DNA of 64,000 bases, taken from Cytobacillus sp. NJ13 (GTDB taxonomy: Bacteria > Bacillota > Bacilli > Bacillales > Cytobacillaceae). Of this stretch, positions 44,778 to 53,836 are shown piece after piece. Below the pieces are notes generated by a model. That model ran no database searches. It saw nothing but the letters and a program-made list of their open reading frames with translations, and was not told the origin of the DNA. A program made the position numbers and the translations under genes. Position 1 is the first letter of the stretch, and every line of letters starts with the position of its first letter. Location of the stretch: NCBI GenBank assembly GCA_030348385.1, contig JAUCFP010000006.1:3995501-4059500 (forward strand), given 5' to 3'.

Positions 44778-45121
44778 TGAGTTCGGTTCAAAGGTTTTAT
44801 GATTTAACACTCGAGCTAATCAAAACTCTGGAACATCCAAAGCTTGACCGTGATGCGAAAATGAATGAGGTAGACATTCTTCTTGAAAAACGCCAGCGGG
44901 CAATGGCTGGCATGGCTCCTCCATTTTCAGACACCGAAAAGGATCTGGGAGCCAGGCTGACCAGCCTCAATGCCAAAGTCACCCAGCTGATGACAAGGGA
45001 AAAGCTATTTATTCAAAAAGACATCAAAGACTTAAACGTTAAAAAGGAATCAACCGGAAAATATGCTAATCCCTATCAATCCATGGCAACGGACGGCATG
45101 TTTTATGATAAAAGAAAATAG
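44777..45121 (+). CDS. fliT: Flagellar protein FliT-like
   Basis: A 114-residue helical protein following fliS, the size of B. subtilis FliT (chaperone of FliD). GTG 44777 shares a base with the fliS stop (TAGTG). Stretches: VQRFYDLTLELIKTLEH and FSDTEKDLGARLTSLNAKV. The identity rests on size, helical nature and position. Confidence 0.78.
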   Translation: MSSVQRFYDLTLELIKTLEHPKLDRDAKMNEVDILLEKRQRAMAGMAPPFSDTEKDLGARLTSLNAKVTQLMTREKLFIQKDIKDLNVKKESTGKYANPYQSMATDGMFYDKRK

Positions 45122-45128
45122 GTGACTA

Positions 45129-45518
45129 ATGTTGTTGACTCTGACCGAAGAGCAGTACCTTTTTATGAAGGAATACAGTGATCTATTATATACCATTGAT
45201 GAGGCTTTTGATTATATCGTAAAAAGCTTTAGCGATTTCAGCAAAACAGAGGGAGATCGGCTTCTTGGTGATGTTTTTCAGGCATTCCCTCAAGTCGCTT
45301 CAGCTCATGAACAGCTTAGCTATCTTGTTCAAGGCAATCAGCCCATGCTGAAAGCTATTGCTGATATTAGTGCAGTAGCCGATCAGGCTGAACTGCTTAT
45401 TCAGAACTTTGACGATCTTCTTGTTAGACAGGAGATCATTTCAAAAAAGCTCTATCCTGCATTTGCGCAGTGGCATAAAAATATTCAGCAGGAATTAAAT
45501 CCATATATACAATCCTAA
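45129..45518 (+). CDS. Unknown helical protein of the flagellar operon (129 aa)
   Basis: A 129-residue acidic helical protein that I do not recognise. It starts 7 bp after fliT with AGGTGA upstream and is followed by a YjfB-like gene. Visible stretches: LTEEQYLFMKEYSDLLYTID, FQAFPQVASAHEQLSYLVQ and LDDLLVRQEIISKKLYP-like text near the end (FDDLLVRQEIISKKLYPAFA). No signal or membrane segment. Operon position suggests a chaperone or assembly role; nothing in the sequence proves it. Confidence 0.7.
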   Translation: MLLTLTEEQYLFMKEYSDLLYTIDEAFDYIVKSFSDFSKTEGDRLLGDVFQAFPQVASAHEQLSYLVQGNQPMLKAIADISAVADQAELLIQNFDDLLVRQEIISKKLYPAFAQWHKNIQQELNPYIQS

Positions 45519-45553
45519 ATAGGATCAGGCTTAAATAGCCAGGAGGTGTTCCT

Positions 45554-45754
45554 TTGGATATCCCATTAATGTCCATGGTCTTATCCCAAGGCCAGGTCCA
45601 GCAGCAGGCGTCCATCTCAGTCATGAAGAAAGCCATGGATCAAGCGGAGGGAAATGCAGAATTTATTCATAAAATGATGAGCGGGTCTCAGATACAGGCC
45701 CTCCAGCACGCAGCCCAGCCTCACTTAGGCGGCAATATTGATATAAAAGGATGA
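45554..45754 (+). CDS. YjfB family putative motility protein
   Basis: A 66-residue protein matching the YjfB family (MDIPLMSMVLSQGQVQQQAS, ISVMKKAMDQAEG), found near motility genes in Firmicutes. Function unknown. TTG start 6 nt after AGGAGGTG. A strong terminator follows. Confidence 0.8.
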   Translation: MDIPLMSMVLSQGQVQQQASISVMKKAMDQAEGNAEFIHKMMSGSQIQALQHAAQPHLGGNIDIKG

Positions 45755-45783
45755 GCAGCAAAATGAGCTGCTCGTTTTTTTAT
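45753..45783 (+). terminator. Terminator at the end of the fliD operon
   Basis: Stem GAGCAGC / GCTGCTC with a 7-nt loop, then GTTTTTTTA. Confidence 0.85.
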
Positions 45784-45983
45784 ATACGTCACCAATTCGA
45801 CAAATATTCTCAATCTTTTTACCAGTTTCAGCAGGAGTTTTTAGGGGTAAAATAGAAATATAAATACATAGTCTTAATATACTTTTAAGACTAGGCATTT
45901 CCTTTTCAGACATTACTGGTGATTTTCACAGTAAACGCTAATGAAAAGGCTGTCATTGTATAATGAGAAGGAGGAGTTCACGT

Positions 45984-46541
45984 ATGAATTACAACATTCG
46001 TGGTGAAAACATTGAGGTAACTCCAGCAATTAGAGAGTACGTAGAGAAGAAAATTGCTAAGTTAGAAAGGTATTTTACTGAAACTCCTGATGCAAATGTA
46101 CATGTTAATTTAAAAACGTATAACAATAACCGTTCTAAAGTGGAAGTAACGATTCCGATGCCGAACCTGGTTCTTCGCGCAGAGGAAGATCATGATGATA
46201 TGTATGCAGCGATTGATCTGATTACAGATAAATTGGAGCGCCAAATCCGCAAACATAAAACAAAAGTGAACCGCAAATTCCGCGAAAAGGGTAATCTGAC
46301 AGCTGTGTTTGCAGCATTGGAAAATGAGACAGAGGTACCTGAAGTGGAAGAGGATGATAACGAGCTAGAAGTTGTCCGCCAAAAGAGCTTCGATCTAAAG
46401 CCAATGGACAGTGAAGAGGCGATTCTTCAAATGAATATGCTGGGTCACAGCTTCTACGTGTTCACGAATGCAGAATCTAATTTAACAAATGTAGTGTACA
46501 AGCGTAAAGATGGCCGCTATGGTCTGATTGAAGCGCAATAA
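45984..46541 (+). CDS. hpf: Long-form ribosome hibernation promoting factor
   Basis: A 185-residue long HPF, which pairs 70S ribosomes into 100S dimers. The N-terminal domain (about 1-100) has YNIRGENIEVTPAIREYVEK and KLERYFTETPDANVHVNLKT. An acidic linker (about 115-130) is followed by the dimerisation domain (RQKSFDLKPMDSEEAILQMN, LGHSFYVFTNAES). ATG 45984 follows AAGGAGGAG; an upstream in-frame start would include that site. In B. subtilis secA comes next; here about 8.7 kb lies between. Confidence 0.94.
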   Translation: MNYNIRGENIEVTPAIREYVEKKIAKLERYFTETPDANVHVNLKTYNNNRSKVEVTIPMPNLVLRAEEDHDDMYAAIDLITDKLERQIRKHKTKVNRKFREKGNLTAVFAALENETEVPEVEEDDNELEVVRQKSFDLKPMDSEEAILQMNMLGHSFYVFTNAESNLTNVVYKRKDGRYGLIEAQ

Positions 46542-46543
46542 TA

Positions 46544-46582
46544 AAACGAAAACCCCCGCGACCATTAGCGGGGGTTTCGTTG
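46544..46582. terminator. Bidirectional terminator between hpf and the chemoreceptor gene
   Basis: Stem ACGAAAACCCCCGC / GCGGGGGTTTCGT, nearly perfect, with flanking A and T tracts. Confidence 0.88.
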
Positions 46583-46600
46583 TTCGGACATGTCATCCGC

Positions 46601-48262
46601 CTAAACCGTAAACTTCTCCAATTCCCTCTCTAAAACACCGGTCATCTCTTTCAGCTGCTCCACCTTAAACATAACCTGCTCAAATGCACTTAGTTGTTCT
46701 TCGGTAGATGCCGAGATTTCTTCAGTCCCAGCAGCTGTTTCTTCGGTTACCGCTGAAATGTTTTCCACTGCGCTAATAACCTGCTGGCTCATATCACTGG
46801 AGGTTTTCATATCTTCAACCAATTTTTCCAGATGGCTGTGAATACCGGATACATGCTCGGAAATGGTTTCAAAGACATGTTCCGTCTCAGTCATCGATTG
46901 GGATTGCTCTTTTGAAAGGATATGCCCCTGTTCAGTTGCTGTGTAAATATTGCTGATTCCATTTTGGATATTGCTGACCATCGAGGCGATCAGATCGGTT
47001 GCTTTTGAAGAGGAATCGGCGAGCTTCCGGACTTCTTCTGCTACAACCGCAAACCCTTTACCGGCTTCACCGGCACGGGCTGCTTCAATGGCTGCATTTA
47101 ATGCCAGCAGATTTGTTTGATCTGCAATATCTTTTACCGTGTTAGCTGCCCCTTCAATTTCCTTGGTGAACTGGGCAAACTCGCTGACTGAGCTTTTTAT
47201 ATGATTGGACGAGCTTGCGATTTCTTCAGCAAGTTTCATTTGTTTTTCTAAAAACACTCTGCCTTGATCAACAGACTCCAATGCCTGTGTGCTTTGTGTG
47301 GCGCTTTGCTCGCTGGAATGGTGGACAGCCGAAAATTGCTCACCCATTACGCTCATCAACTCGGCGGTTGCCTGAACGTCTTCAGAGATGGCCTGGCTGC
47401 CTCTCGCCAATTCGTCCGTTGAAACGGCCACCTGACTGCTGCTTTCATTTAAGTTGGTCATATAGGAAGCCACATCCTCGGCAAATCCTTTTACATTCTG
47501 GCTGACCTCTTCAATGGATTGCACGGTTCCTTTTAGATTCACAACCATTTTTGAGAAAGCTTCCGTTAGTTTATCCACTTCGTAGCGGCTGTTCGCTTTA
47601 AAAGAAAGCTGTGATAAGTCTGCTGTTAAGTCTCCCTCTGAAATTTTCTCTGCTTTTTCTACAATCGCATTGATTGGTTTTGTAATCTTTCTCGCGGCGA
47701 TCCATGAGAAAATAGCTGATAACAGAATAAGCAGCACGCTTCCTATGAGGGAGGAATTCGTGATAAAGGCGATTTTCTGGTTGGTTTCCTTAAGAATGCC
47801 TTCATACCATTCATTTGTGCGTTTCTTCAGTAGGTGCATATCGTTTAGAATTCCGGAAATTCTTATGCTCTGACGCTTGATTTCCGCTTTGTTTCCCTTG
47901 TTGAAGGCTTCAGTTGAAACTTCCGATAACTCTGCATATTTTCCTTCAATGCTGCCAATGATTTTTTTATGCTCGGGAACTGAGGCAACCGAAGAGAGGG
48001 AAGCTAGGTTTTCCTGAACTTCTGTCATCATGGTTAGTGCCTGGTCCTTGTTGGCGTCACTTGAATTGTAGGTATAATTGGCAAGCGACTGACTTGTCAC
48101 CACCAGGCTTTGCTCCAGGTCCTTCACTTTAAGAAGCAGTTCCACATCATCTTTAGCGGAGCTTTGAATATTTAACGTCTGGTATATGATAAAGCCTATC
48201 ATGCTGATCGATAGCACGAGCGGGATCAGCGTGACAATAATGAGGCGTTTTCGTAATGTCAT
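46601..48262 (-). CDS. Methyl-accepting chemotaxis protein
   Basis: A 553-residue chemoreceptor: first membrane helix at about 7-28, an extracellular helical ligand domain (about 30-170, 4HB-like), second helix at about 172-193, HAMP ([20 protein letters not shown]) and the signalling domain with the hairpin tip [20 protein letters not shown] and [17 protein letters not shown]. It starts 13 bp after the BMP lipoprotein gene on the same strand and should be cotranscribed from its sigma-D promoter. Ligand unknown; it may read the loaded lipoprotein. Confidence 0.92.
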   Translation of the reverse strand: MTLRKRLIIVTLIPLVLSISMIGFIIYQTLNIQSSAKDDVELLLKVKDLEQSLVVTSQSLANYTYNSSDANKDQALTMMTEVQENLASLSSVASVPEHKKIIGSIEGKYAELSEVSTEAFNKGNKAEIKRQSIRISGILNDMHLLKKRTNEWYEGILKETNQKIAFITNSSLIGSVLLILLSAIFSWIAARKITKPINAIVEKAEKISEGDLTADLSQLSFKANSRYEVDKLTEAFSKMVVNLKGTVQSIEEVSQNVKGFAEDVASYMTNLNESSSQVAVSTDELARGSQAISEDVQATAELMSVMGEQFSAVHHSSEQSATQSTQALESVDQGRVFLEKQMKLAEEIASSSNHIKSSVSEFAQFTKEIEGAANTVKDIADQTNLLALNAAIEAARAGEAGKGFAVVAEEVRKLADSSSKATDLIASMVSNIQNGISNIYTATEQGHILSKEQSQSMTETEHVFETISEHVSGIHSHLEKLVEDMKTSSDMSQQVISAVENISAVTEETAAGTEEISASTEEQLSAFEQVMFKVEQLKEMTGVLERELEKFTV

Positions 48263-48275
48263 CTTGGATGCTCCT

Positions 48276-49253
48276 TTATTCAGCGGTTACTGTGATTTTT
48301 CCATTGATTATGTCTTCAGTTGCTTTTTTTAATGCAGCTTGCTGCTCCTCTGTTAAGGAAACGACCCGGATTTCAGAAAGGCCGACACCGTTTTCTGCCA
48401 GTCCCCATTCATAGGAGGAAGCTTCGATTTTTCCGTTTTCCGTCAATTCTTTCGCCAGGTTAAAAACAGCAGTGTCGATGTTTTTAACCATCGATGTGGC
48501 AACGGCTTTTTCAGCAACAAAATATTGGTCGGAGTCGACACCGCCGGCAAGCACGCCTTTTTCTTCAGCTTTTTTCAGTGCGCCAAAACCGGTGAATCCG
48601 GCAGCAGGGTAGATAAAATCTGCACCTGCAGCAATTTGCTTCTCGGCGATATTCTCACCGATAGCTGCATCCCCAAAAGTTCCGGCATATTCTGTTAATA
48701 TTTCTATTTTTGGATTAAAGTGTTTAGCTCCTTGAGTAAATCCATTCTCAAAATGGTGGACAACGGGGACATCCATGCCTCCGATAAAAGCTAGTTTGCC
48801 TGTTTCGCTTGTCATGGCAGCGAGCATTCCGACTAGAAAGCTGCCTTCATGCTCCTTAAAAGTAAGTGAGACCACATTATCAAGCTCGGATACAGCATCA
48901 ATCAGCAAAAATTGCTGTTCTGGATATTTCTTTGCCGTCTTTTCGAGTGCTTCCTGTGCTGTGAAACCCAGTCCGATAATCAGGTCATGATCTTCTTTGA
49001 CCAGCTCTTCAAGCGGCTTTTCAAAATTTCCGTCTGGAGCTTCTTGGTAATCAAACAGAATGCCCAGCTCATCCCGGGCTTTTTCCAGGCCACGGAAGGC
49101 AGAGTCGTTGAAAGACTCATCTCCCAGGCCAGTGTCAGATAGGAGAATGCCAATTTTATATTCTTTATTTTGATTTGTGCTTTGTTCAGAGGCAGAGCAG
49201 GCCGCCAAAAAAAATAAACTGAACATCAGCAGAATAGGTAGTAGTTTTTTCAA
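48276..49253 (-). CDS. BMP family (PnrA-like) substrate-binding lipoprotein
   Basis: A 325-residue lipoprotein with signal and lipobox ([14 protein letters not shown], Cys about 19). The BMP family binds nucleosides. Motifs: [55 protein letters not shown] and [15 protein letters not shown]. No permease or ATPase gene lies nearby; the partner gene encodes a chemoreceptor. TTG start after GGAGG. A near-perfect sigma-D promoter precedes it, so it belongs with motility genes. Confidence 0.88.
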   Translation of the reverse strand: MKKLLPILLMFSLFFLAACSASEQSTNQNKEYKIGILLSDTGLGDESFNDSAFRGLEKARDELGILFDYQEAPDGNFEKPLEELVKEDHDLIIGLGFTAQEALEKTAKKYPEQQFLLIDAVSELDNVVSLTFKEHEGSFLVGMLAAMTSETGKLAFIGGMDVPVVHHFENGFTQGAKHFNPKIEILTEYAGTFGDAAIGENIAEKQIAAGADFIYPAAGFTGFGALKKAEEKGVLAGGVDSDQYFVAEKAVATSMVKNIDTAVFNLAKELTENGKIEASSYEWGLAENGVGLSEIRVVSLTEEQQAALKKATEDIINGKITVTAE

Positions 49254-49289
49254 AGTAAACCTCCATGTTGTAGTATTTCGCCTTAGCTA

Positions 49290-49316
49290 TTATCGGCAGA
49301 ATGGAGTAGGTTTTTA
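49290..49316 (-). promoter_or_regulatory. Sigma-D promoter of the BMP-chemoreceptor operon
   Basis: On the minus strand TAAA, 15-nt spacer, GCCGATAA: the same boxes as the flgM promoter. It lies 37 bp before the TTG start. Confidence 0.85.
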
Positions 49317-49382
49317 AGTCTGAAGTCAGACCTTTCTCAAAAAAGGCAAAATAAAAAAGCCTGCACTTCACAGGCTTCAACA

Positions 49383-49661
49383 TCATTCCTCCAGGACCTT
49401 ATATTTTTCCTTTAGCGACTCCGGAGCCATTTTCACCATCTGCTGAAGGACAAATGATGTAATTACAATATCATCTGTAAATCCGAAGATCGACAGGAAG
49501 TCGGGCACAAGATCGAGCGGCAGTAGGATATAAAGAAGTCCGGCCGCAATAGGGAACAGCTTTTTGCCGGCCGATACTTCCGGTGATAGAAAGTAATCCC
49601 TCAGAAAGGGCAGGAACTTCCAAAATTTTAATACAAATTTGATGCGTTTGAGAAACTTCAT
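49383..49661 (-). CDS. YkvA/DUF1232 small membrane protein
   Basis: A 92-residue protein with one or two membrane segments and the DUF1232 signature PIAAGLLYILLPLDLVPDFL followed by GFTDDIVI. A basic N-terminus (LKRIKFVLKFWKF) precedes it. Function unknown. ATG after AAAAAGGTG. Single gene on the minus strand. Confidence 0.88.
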   Translation of the reverse strand: MKFLKRIKFVLKFWKFLPFLRDYFLSPEVSAGKKLFPIAAGLLYILLPLDLVPDFLSIFGFTDDIVITSFVLQQMVKMAPESLKEKYKVLEE

Positions 49662-49896
49662 TTATTTCACCTTTTTCTAGTTCATTCGCTGAATGGGAGC
49701 TGATACCTGAATACGCGGCGGGTTTTTCACCTCAAGTGTAGCAGCTGATAGATAGCTTGTTTCAAGTATGCTTCAAAAAGTAAATAGAATTAGCCACTTT
49801 TGCAAAGTGTTCAATTAGGTATGAATCTCCTCTTTTTATAATTTATATAGGTTAAGAGGGGATATGTTACACTCGTTTCTTCCTCCTTAGGATTGG

Positions 49897-50289
49897 TTAT
49901 CGAATAATCGTGATTTTATCCAGGTCGGCGCTTTTGACGCCTTCGTTAAAAATCAGTCTAGTTTTAAATTGAAAAATCCGATCTGGTGCAGAGCAGGGAA
50001 TGTCTTCAGGCAGCTGGAAGTTAAAGTCCAATTTATTGGTTTCTTCTGATTCAATGACTTTGGTGGATAGAATGGTCGATGTCCCGATCACTTCCTCCTT
50101 CTCTTCGTCAGGCGAAGCCATGACCAGGTCACATTCAATCCGCTTAATCTGCTGATCAATCGTTCCTCCTTCAATCAGGAAGATTCCGCTCACATTTTCT
50201 CCCGGCGAATACTGAAGCTTTGGCAGCTGCAGATCAATTTTCGCAGAGCCTATTCCAAGCATTGACATGTATTTTCGTAAAATCAACAA
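49897..50289 (-). CDS. Short Spo0M-like arrestin-fold protein
   Basis: A 130-residue protein resembling only the N-terminal arrestin-like half of Spo0M (usually about 250 residues): MLGIGSAKIDLQLPKLQYSP, GENVSGIFLIEGGTIDQQIK, FNFQLPEDIPCSAPDR. It ends after TRLIFNEGVKSADLDKITI with a normal stop; no remnant of the second half is seen downstream. TTG start 8 nt after AGAGGAG. It is the first gene behind a manganese riboswitch and two terminator hairpins on the same strand, so it may be manganese-controlled. Alternatively it is a shortened relic. Confidence 0.75.
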   Translation of the reverse strand: MLILRKYMSMLGIGSAKIDLQLPKLQYSPGENVSGIFLIEGGTIDQQIKRIECDLVMASPDEEKEEVIGTSTILSTKVIESEETNKLDFNFQLPEDIPCSAPDRIFQFKTRLIFNEGVKSADLDKITIIR

Positions 50290-50457
50290 CGATCTCTCCT
50301 CTAAGTTTATATAGGGGGGAGCTGCTCGCTCACACCATAGTTTTCCTGTTTCCTTCTTTACGTGCTACTTATGATAAAGTTTCAAGTAATTTTCCTTCTA
50401 CCTATTCCTCCATTTTATAAAGTAAAACGTGTGGCGGTGCGGGCCTGTATACAAAAT

Positions 50458-50484
50458 GGGCCTTTACCGCGGTGGTAAAGGCCC
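50458..50484 (-). terminator. Second terminator-like hairpin behind the Mn riboswitch
   Basis: On the minus strand GGGCCTTTACC / GGTAAAGGCCC, followed by ATTTTGTAT. The arms share CCTTTACC with the hairpin before it. Confidence 0.7.
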
Positions 50485-50490
50485 ATAAAT

Positions 50491-50521
50491 AAAGACCTTT
50501 ACCGAATTTGGTAAAGGTCTT
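50491..50521 (-). terminator. Expression-platform terminator of the Mn riboswitch
   Basis: On the minus strand AAGACCTTTACC / GGTAAAGGTCTT, a 12-bp stem with a 6-nt loop, then TATTTAT. Confidence 0.8.
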
Positions 50522-50535
50522 GCTAACAATTGTTT

Positions 50536-50610
50536 AGATTGCCAACAAAGCCGAGAGCATTTGCTCCGTAATGACGACTCTGCTGTAAAAGCTACTCCCC
50601 TTTAGGAGAA
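50536..50610 (-). ncRNA. Manganese (yybP-ykoY) riboswitch aptamer
   Basis: Read on the minus strand it shows the yybP-ykoY hallmarks: AAAGGGGAGTAGC (loop 1) at the 5' side, CGTCATTACG in the second stem-loop, and CGGCTTTGTTGGCAA at the 3' side. Terminator hairpins follow at 50521-50491 and 50484-50458. The usual targets are Mn exporters, P-type ATPases or TerC proteins. Here the next gene on that strand is a short Spo0M-like protein. Confidence 0.85.
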
Positions 50611-50774
50611 ACTATTCAATTTATAGGTAAATCATATGGTATGTTTCAGTTATTGTCAATAAGATTAATTTTTGCATTCCTTTAGTTTTACGAAATAAAT
50701 ACTACCATAATATTTTAATAATTTGTTATAATCAGAATTAACTATTTTAACACTTTACTACAGAGGTGAACTCC

Positions 50775-52385
50775 ATGAACTTTGATTTCCACAACCACCC
50801 ATATACTTCACAGCGAACGACCGTCATGGCGAATAACGGCATGGTGGCTACTTCCCAGCCGCTTGCGGCACAGGCTGGATTAGATATGATGAGAAAAGAG
50901 GGAAATGCCATAGATGCAGCAATCGCCACAGCAGCTGCTCTTACAGTGGTTGAACCGACATCAAACGGAATCGGCGGCGACGCATTTGCACTAGTCTGGA
51001 CAAAAGGGGAACTGCATGGATTGAATGCAAGCGGCCCTGCACCAAAGTCCATTTCTATAGAAGCTATAAAGGAAAGAGGCTTCGAAAAAATGCCGACGCA
51101 CGGCTGGATGCCGGTGACAGTGCCAGGTGCTCCGTCCGCGTGGGCAGAGCTTTCCAAGCGATTCGGCAAGCTTCCATTAAAAGATGTCCTTCAGCCCGCA
51201 ATCGATTATGCTGAAAAAGGCTATCCGTTAACACCGATTCTCGGCAAGTACTGGCAGGTTGCTTATAAAAAATTTAAGCAGATTCTAACGGATGACGAAT
51301 TCCAGCATTGGTTTGAAACCTTTGCTCCAGATGGCAGGGCACCTGATATTGGAGAGATCTGGCGCTCTGAAGGGCATGCTTCCACTTTAAGAGCAATAGG
51401 CGAAACAGACGGGGAAAGCTTCTACCGCGGAGAAATTGCTGAAAAAATTGATGCTTTTTCAAAAAAATATAATGCATTCCTATCAAAGGAAGACCTCGCA
51501 GATTACAAGGCGGAATGGGTTGACCCCATCAAAGTTCATTACCGCGGATATGATGTCTGGGAAATCCCGCCGAACGGGCAGGGACTTGTCGCTCTTTTGG
51601 GCTTAAATATCGCTAAAGGCTTTGAATTCCGCGATAAAGACACGGTTGATACATATCACAAACAAATAGAAGCGATGAAGTTAGCTTTTACTGATGGCAA
51701 GGCATTTATTACGGATCCTGCAGAAATGAGAGTGACAGTTGAAGAATTGCTCTCAGAGGAGTACGGCGAATCCCGCCGCAGCGAGATTGCGGGCGAAGCT
51801 CTGACACCTGAGCCTTACAAGCCGCCGCGCGGAGGTACTGTTTATCTGGCGACAGCAGACAGTGAAGGCAATATGGTTTCCTTTATCCAAAGCAACTATA
51901 TGGGCTTTGGGTCCGGGCTTGTCGTCCCTGGAACAGGAATTGCCCTACAGAATCGCGGGCACGACTTCTCTCTTGATCCGGAGCATCATAATGCACTGAA
52001 GCCCGGCAAGAAAACATACCACACGATTATCCCTGGATTCCTGACAAAAGACGGAGAAGCAGTTGGACCGTTCGGTGTGATGGGAGGCTATATGCAGCCG
52101 CAGGGGCATATGCAGGTGGTCATGAATACAGTGGATTTTCATTTGAATCCGCAGGCAGCCCTTGATGCGCCAAGATGGCAATGGATTGAAGGGAAAAAGG
52201 TCCAGGTGGAACCGCACTTCCCTAATCATATTGCACAGGCTTTGGTGCGTAAAGGCCATCAAATTGAAGTAACCGTTGATACCGGCGGATTCGGCCGCGG
52301 CCAGATTATCTGGCGTGACCCAAAAACAGGCGTGCTTATGGGTGGAACAGAAGCACGCACAGACGGATCAATCGCAGCCTGGTAA
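50775..52385 (+). CDS. ywrD: Gamma-glutamyltransferase-like protein (YwrD type)
   Basis: A 536-residue Ntn-hydrolase of the gamma-glutamyltransferase family. It lacks a signal peptide, as B. subtilis YwrD does. The autoprocessing Thr that would head the small subunit lies at about residue 354 in RGGTVYLATADSEGNM; other motifs are MRKEGNAIDAAIATAAALTV, EPTSNGIGGDAFALVW and MGGYMQPQGHMQVV. It probably acts on gamma-glutamyl compounds in the cytoplasm. ATG 50775 follows AGAGGTG. The chromate-transporter pair next to it mirrors the ywr locus. Confidence 0.88.
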   Translation: MNFDFHNHPYTSQRTTVMANNGMVATSQPLAAQAGLDMMRKEGNAIDAAIATAAALTVVEPTSNGIGGDAFALVWTKGELHGLNASGPAPKSISIEAIKERGFEKMPTHGWMPVTVPGAPSAWAELSKRFGKLPLKDVLQPAIDYAEKGYPLTPILGKYWQVAYKKFKQILTDDEFQHWFETFAPDGRAPDIGEIWRSEGHASTLRAIGETDGESFYRGEIAEKIDAFSKKYNAFLSKEDLADYKAEWVDPIKVHYRGYDVWEIPPNGQGLVALLGLNIAKGFEFRDKDTVDTYHKQIEAMKLAFTDGKAFITDPAEMRVTVEELLSEEYGESRRSEIAGEALTPEPYKPPRGGTVYLATADSEGNMVSFIQSNYMGFGSGLVVPGTGIALQNRGHDFSLDPEHHNALKPGKKTYHTIIPGFLTKDGEAVGPFGVMGGYMQPQGHMQVVMNTVDFHLNPQAALDAPRWQWIEGKKVQVEPHFPNHIAQALVRKGHQIEVTVDTGGFGRGQIIWRDPKTGVLMGGTEARTDGSIAAW

Positions 52386-52533
52386 TAAAAAATGAGGAAG
52401 CAAGACGCATATAAGAGTAAAATAACCATATAAAAGGTACTGAGGAACGGAAAGAAAATAGCCGCTCCTTCACCTGCTTTAACGGGATGCAAGAAAGGCT
52501 TGTACCAGTATCGGGCAAAGAGGAAGTGAACAC

Positions 52534-53109
52534 ATGAAACAAAAGGAGATCTTCATAGCGTTTTTTCGCTCCGGGCTTTTAGGATTTGGCGGTGGCCCAT
52601 CCTCCATTCCGCTGGTCCACAAAGAGGTTGTGGATACCTTTAAATTTATGGATTCAGATGAGTTTGGGGATATATTAGCTTTGGCAAATGCCCTGCCAGG
52701 CCCCATAAATACAAAAATGGCGGGATATATCGGCTTTCGGGTCGGCGGATTTACGGGAATGCTGAACGCACTAATCGCTACAATGGTACCAACCATCGTT
52801 CTTATGATTGTACTTTTAACAGCATTAAATAACTTTAAAGATCAGCCATGGGTTGATGGCATGACGAAGGCAGTTGTTCCCGTTGTGGCTGTTATGCTTG
52901 CTACTTTAACATGGGACTTTATCAAAAAATCTACCAAATCATCACTCGGCTGGGTATGGACACTTCTTTTTGTAGCGGCCAGCTTGGTTCTTATCGAATT
53001 TGTGAATATTCATCCTGGAATTATTATATTTATTGCACTGGTGACTGCCCTCCTGAAAAAGGATGCTGCAGAAAAAAATGAAGCTAAAAAGGAGAGGAAT
53101 CCGGCATGA
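52534..53109 (+). CDS. Chromate transporter, short-chain subunit 1 (YwrB/YwrA-like)
   Basis: A 191-residue membrane protein, one half of a split ChrA-type transporter. Motifs: LGFGGGPSSIPLVHKEVVDT, LALANALPGPINTKMAGYIG. About five or six helices, then a charged C-terminal tail. Paired with a second half that overlaps by 4 nt. Substrate is likely chromate or a sulphate-like anion. Confidence 0.9.
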   Translation: MKQKEIFIAFFRSGLLGFGGGPSSIPLVHKEVVDTFKFMDSDEFGDILALANALPGPINTKMAGYIGFRVGGFTGMLNALIATMVPTIVLMIVLLTALNNFKDQPWVDGMTKAVVPVVAVMLATLTWDFIKKSTKSSLGWVWTLLFVAASLVLIEFVNIHPGIIIFIALVTALLKKDAAEKNEAKKERNPA

Positions 53110-53636
53110 TATATGTACAGATTTTTCTGGCATTTTTCATCCCCGGGATCCTTGGATACGGTGGGGGACCTTCATCCATTCCCTTGATTGAACATGAAGT
53201 GGTAGACAATTATGAGTGGATGACAACGAATGAATTCAGTGAAATGCTGGCAATGGGCAATGCCCTGCCAGGTCCGATTGCAACAAAAATGGCAGGTTAT
53301 ATTGGCTATGAGCAGGGAGGGGTTCTTGGATCTATAATTGGTGTATTTGCAACAGTAGCACCTTCCATGATCTTAATGCTAGCCTTGCTTGGGCTGCTGA
53401 TGAAATATAAAGAATCCCCCCGTGTTAAACGGATGACCAATTATATTCGGCCGATTATCGCTGTTCTGCTTGGCGTTATGACTTATGATTTCCTATTCTC
53501 ATCTTATGATGGAATTGGGATCTGGCAGACGCTTTTCATTGGGCTGCTTAGTTTTTTCCTTTTGGAAAAACTTAAAGTGCATCCCGCTTTTGTTATTGCA
53601 GGGGCACTCGTTTATGGGGGATTTATTTTGGCATAA
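53106..53636 (+). CDS. Chromate transporter, short-chain subunit 2
   Basis: A 176-residue partner of the previous gene: LGYGGGPSSIPLIEHEVVDN and MGNALPGPIATKMAGYIGYE show the same motif in the second half. Translationally coupled (ATGA). Short-chain ChrA proteins usually work as hetero-pairs with opposite membrane topology. A terminator follows. Confidence 0.9.
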   Translation: MIYVQIFLAFFIPGILGYGGGPSSIPLIEHEVVDNYEWMTTNEFSEMLAMGNALPGPIATKMAGYIGYEQGGVLGSIIGVFATVAPSMILMLALLGLLMKYKESPRVKRMTNYIRPIIAVLLGVMTYDFLFSSYDGIGIWQTLFIGLLSFFLLEKLKVHPAFVIAGALVYGGFILA

Positions 53637-53649
53637 ATGAACGAAAATC

Positions 53650-53677
53650 GGAGAGGCGATTGAGCTCTCCTTTTTTT
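53650..53677 (+). terminator. Terminator after the chromate transporter pair
   Basis: Stem GGAGAG / CTCTCC with a 9-nt loop and a seven-T run. Confidence 0.75.
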
Positions 53678-53836
53678 CTTTCTGTTATGAAAGAGAAATG
53701 GAATAGCGAGAATTCATACTCGAATAATAAGCTTCCTTAACCTGCCAAATGTATAAATCCGCTTGATTAATGCCTAAACGGCTGATAAATGTTAGGATAA
53801 TAAAGTTAAACGAATTTGGTAGGAGAGATTTATAAA

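Larger units (their letters stand above)
50290..50774. other. Divergent control region with Mn riboswitch
   Basis: On the minus strand it holds the riboswitch, two hairpins and a 150-nt segment without a gene. On the plus strand a TATAAT near 50733 could be the -10 box of the gamma-glutamyltransferase gene; its -35 box is poor. Confidence 0.5.
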
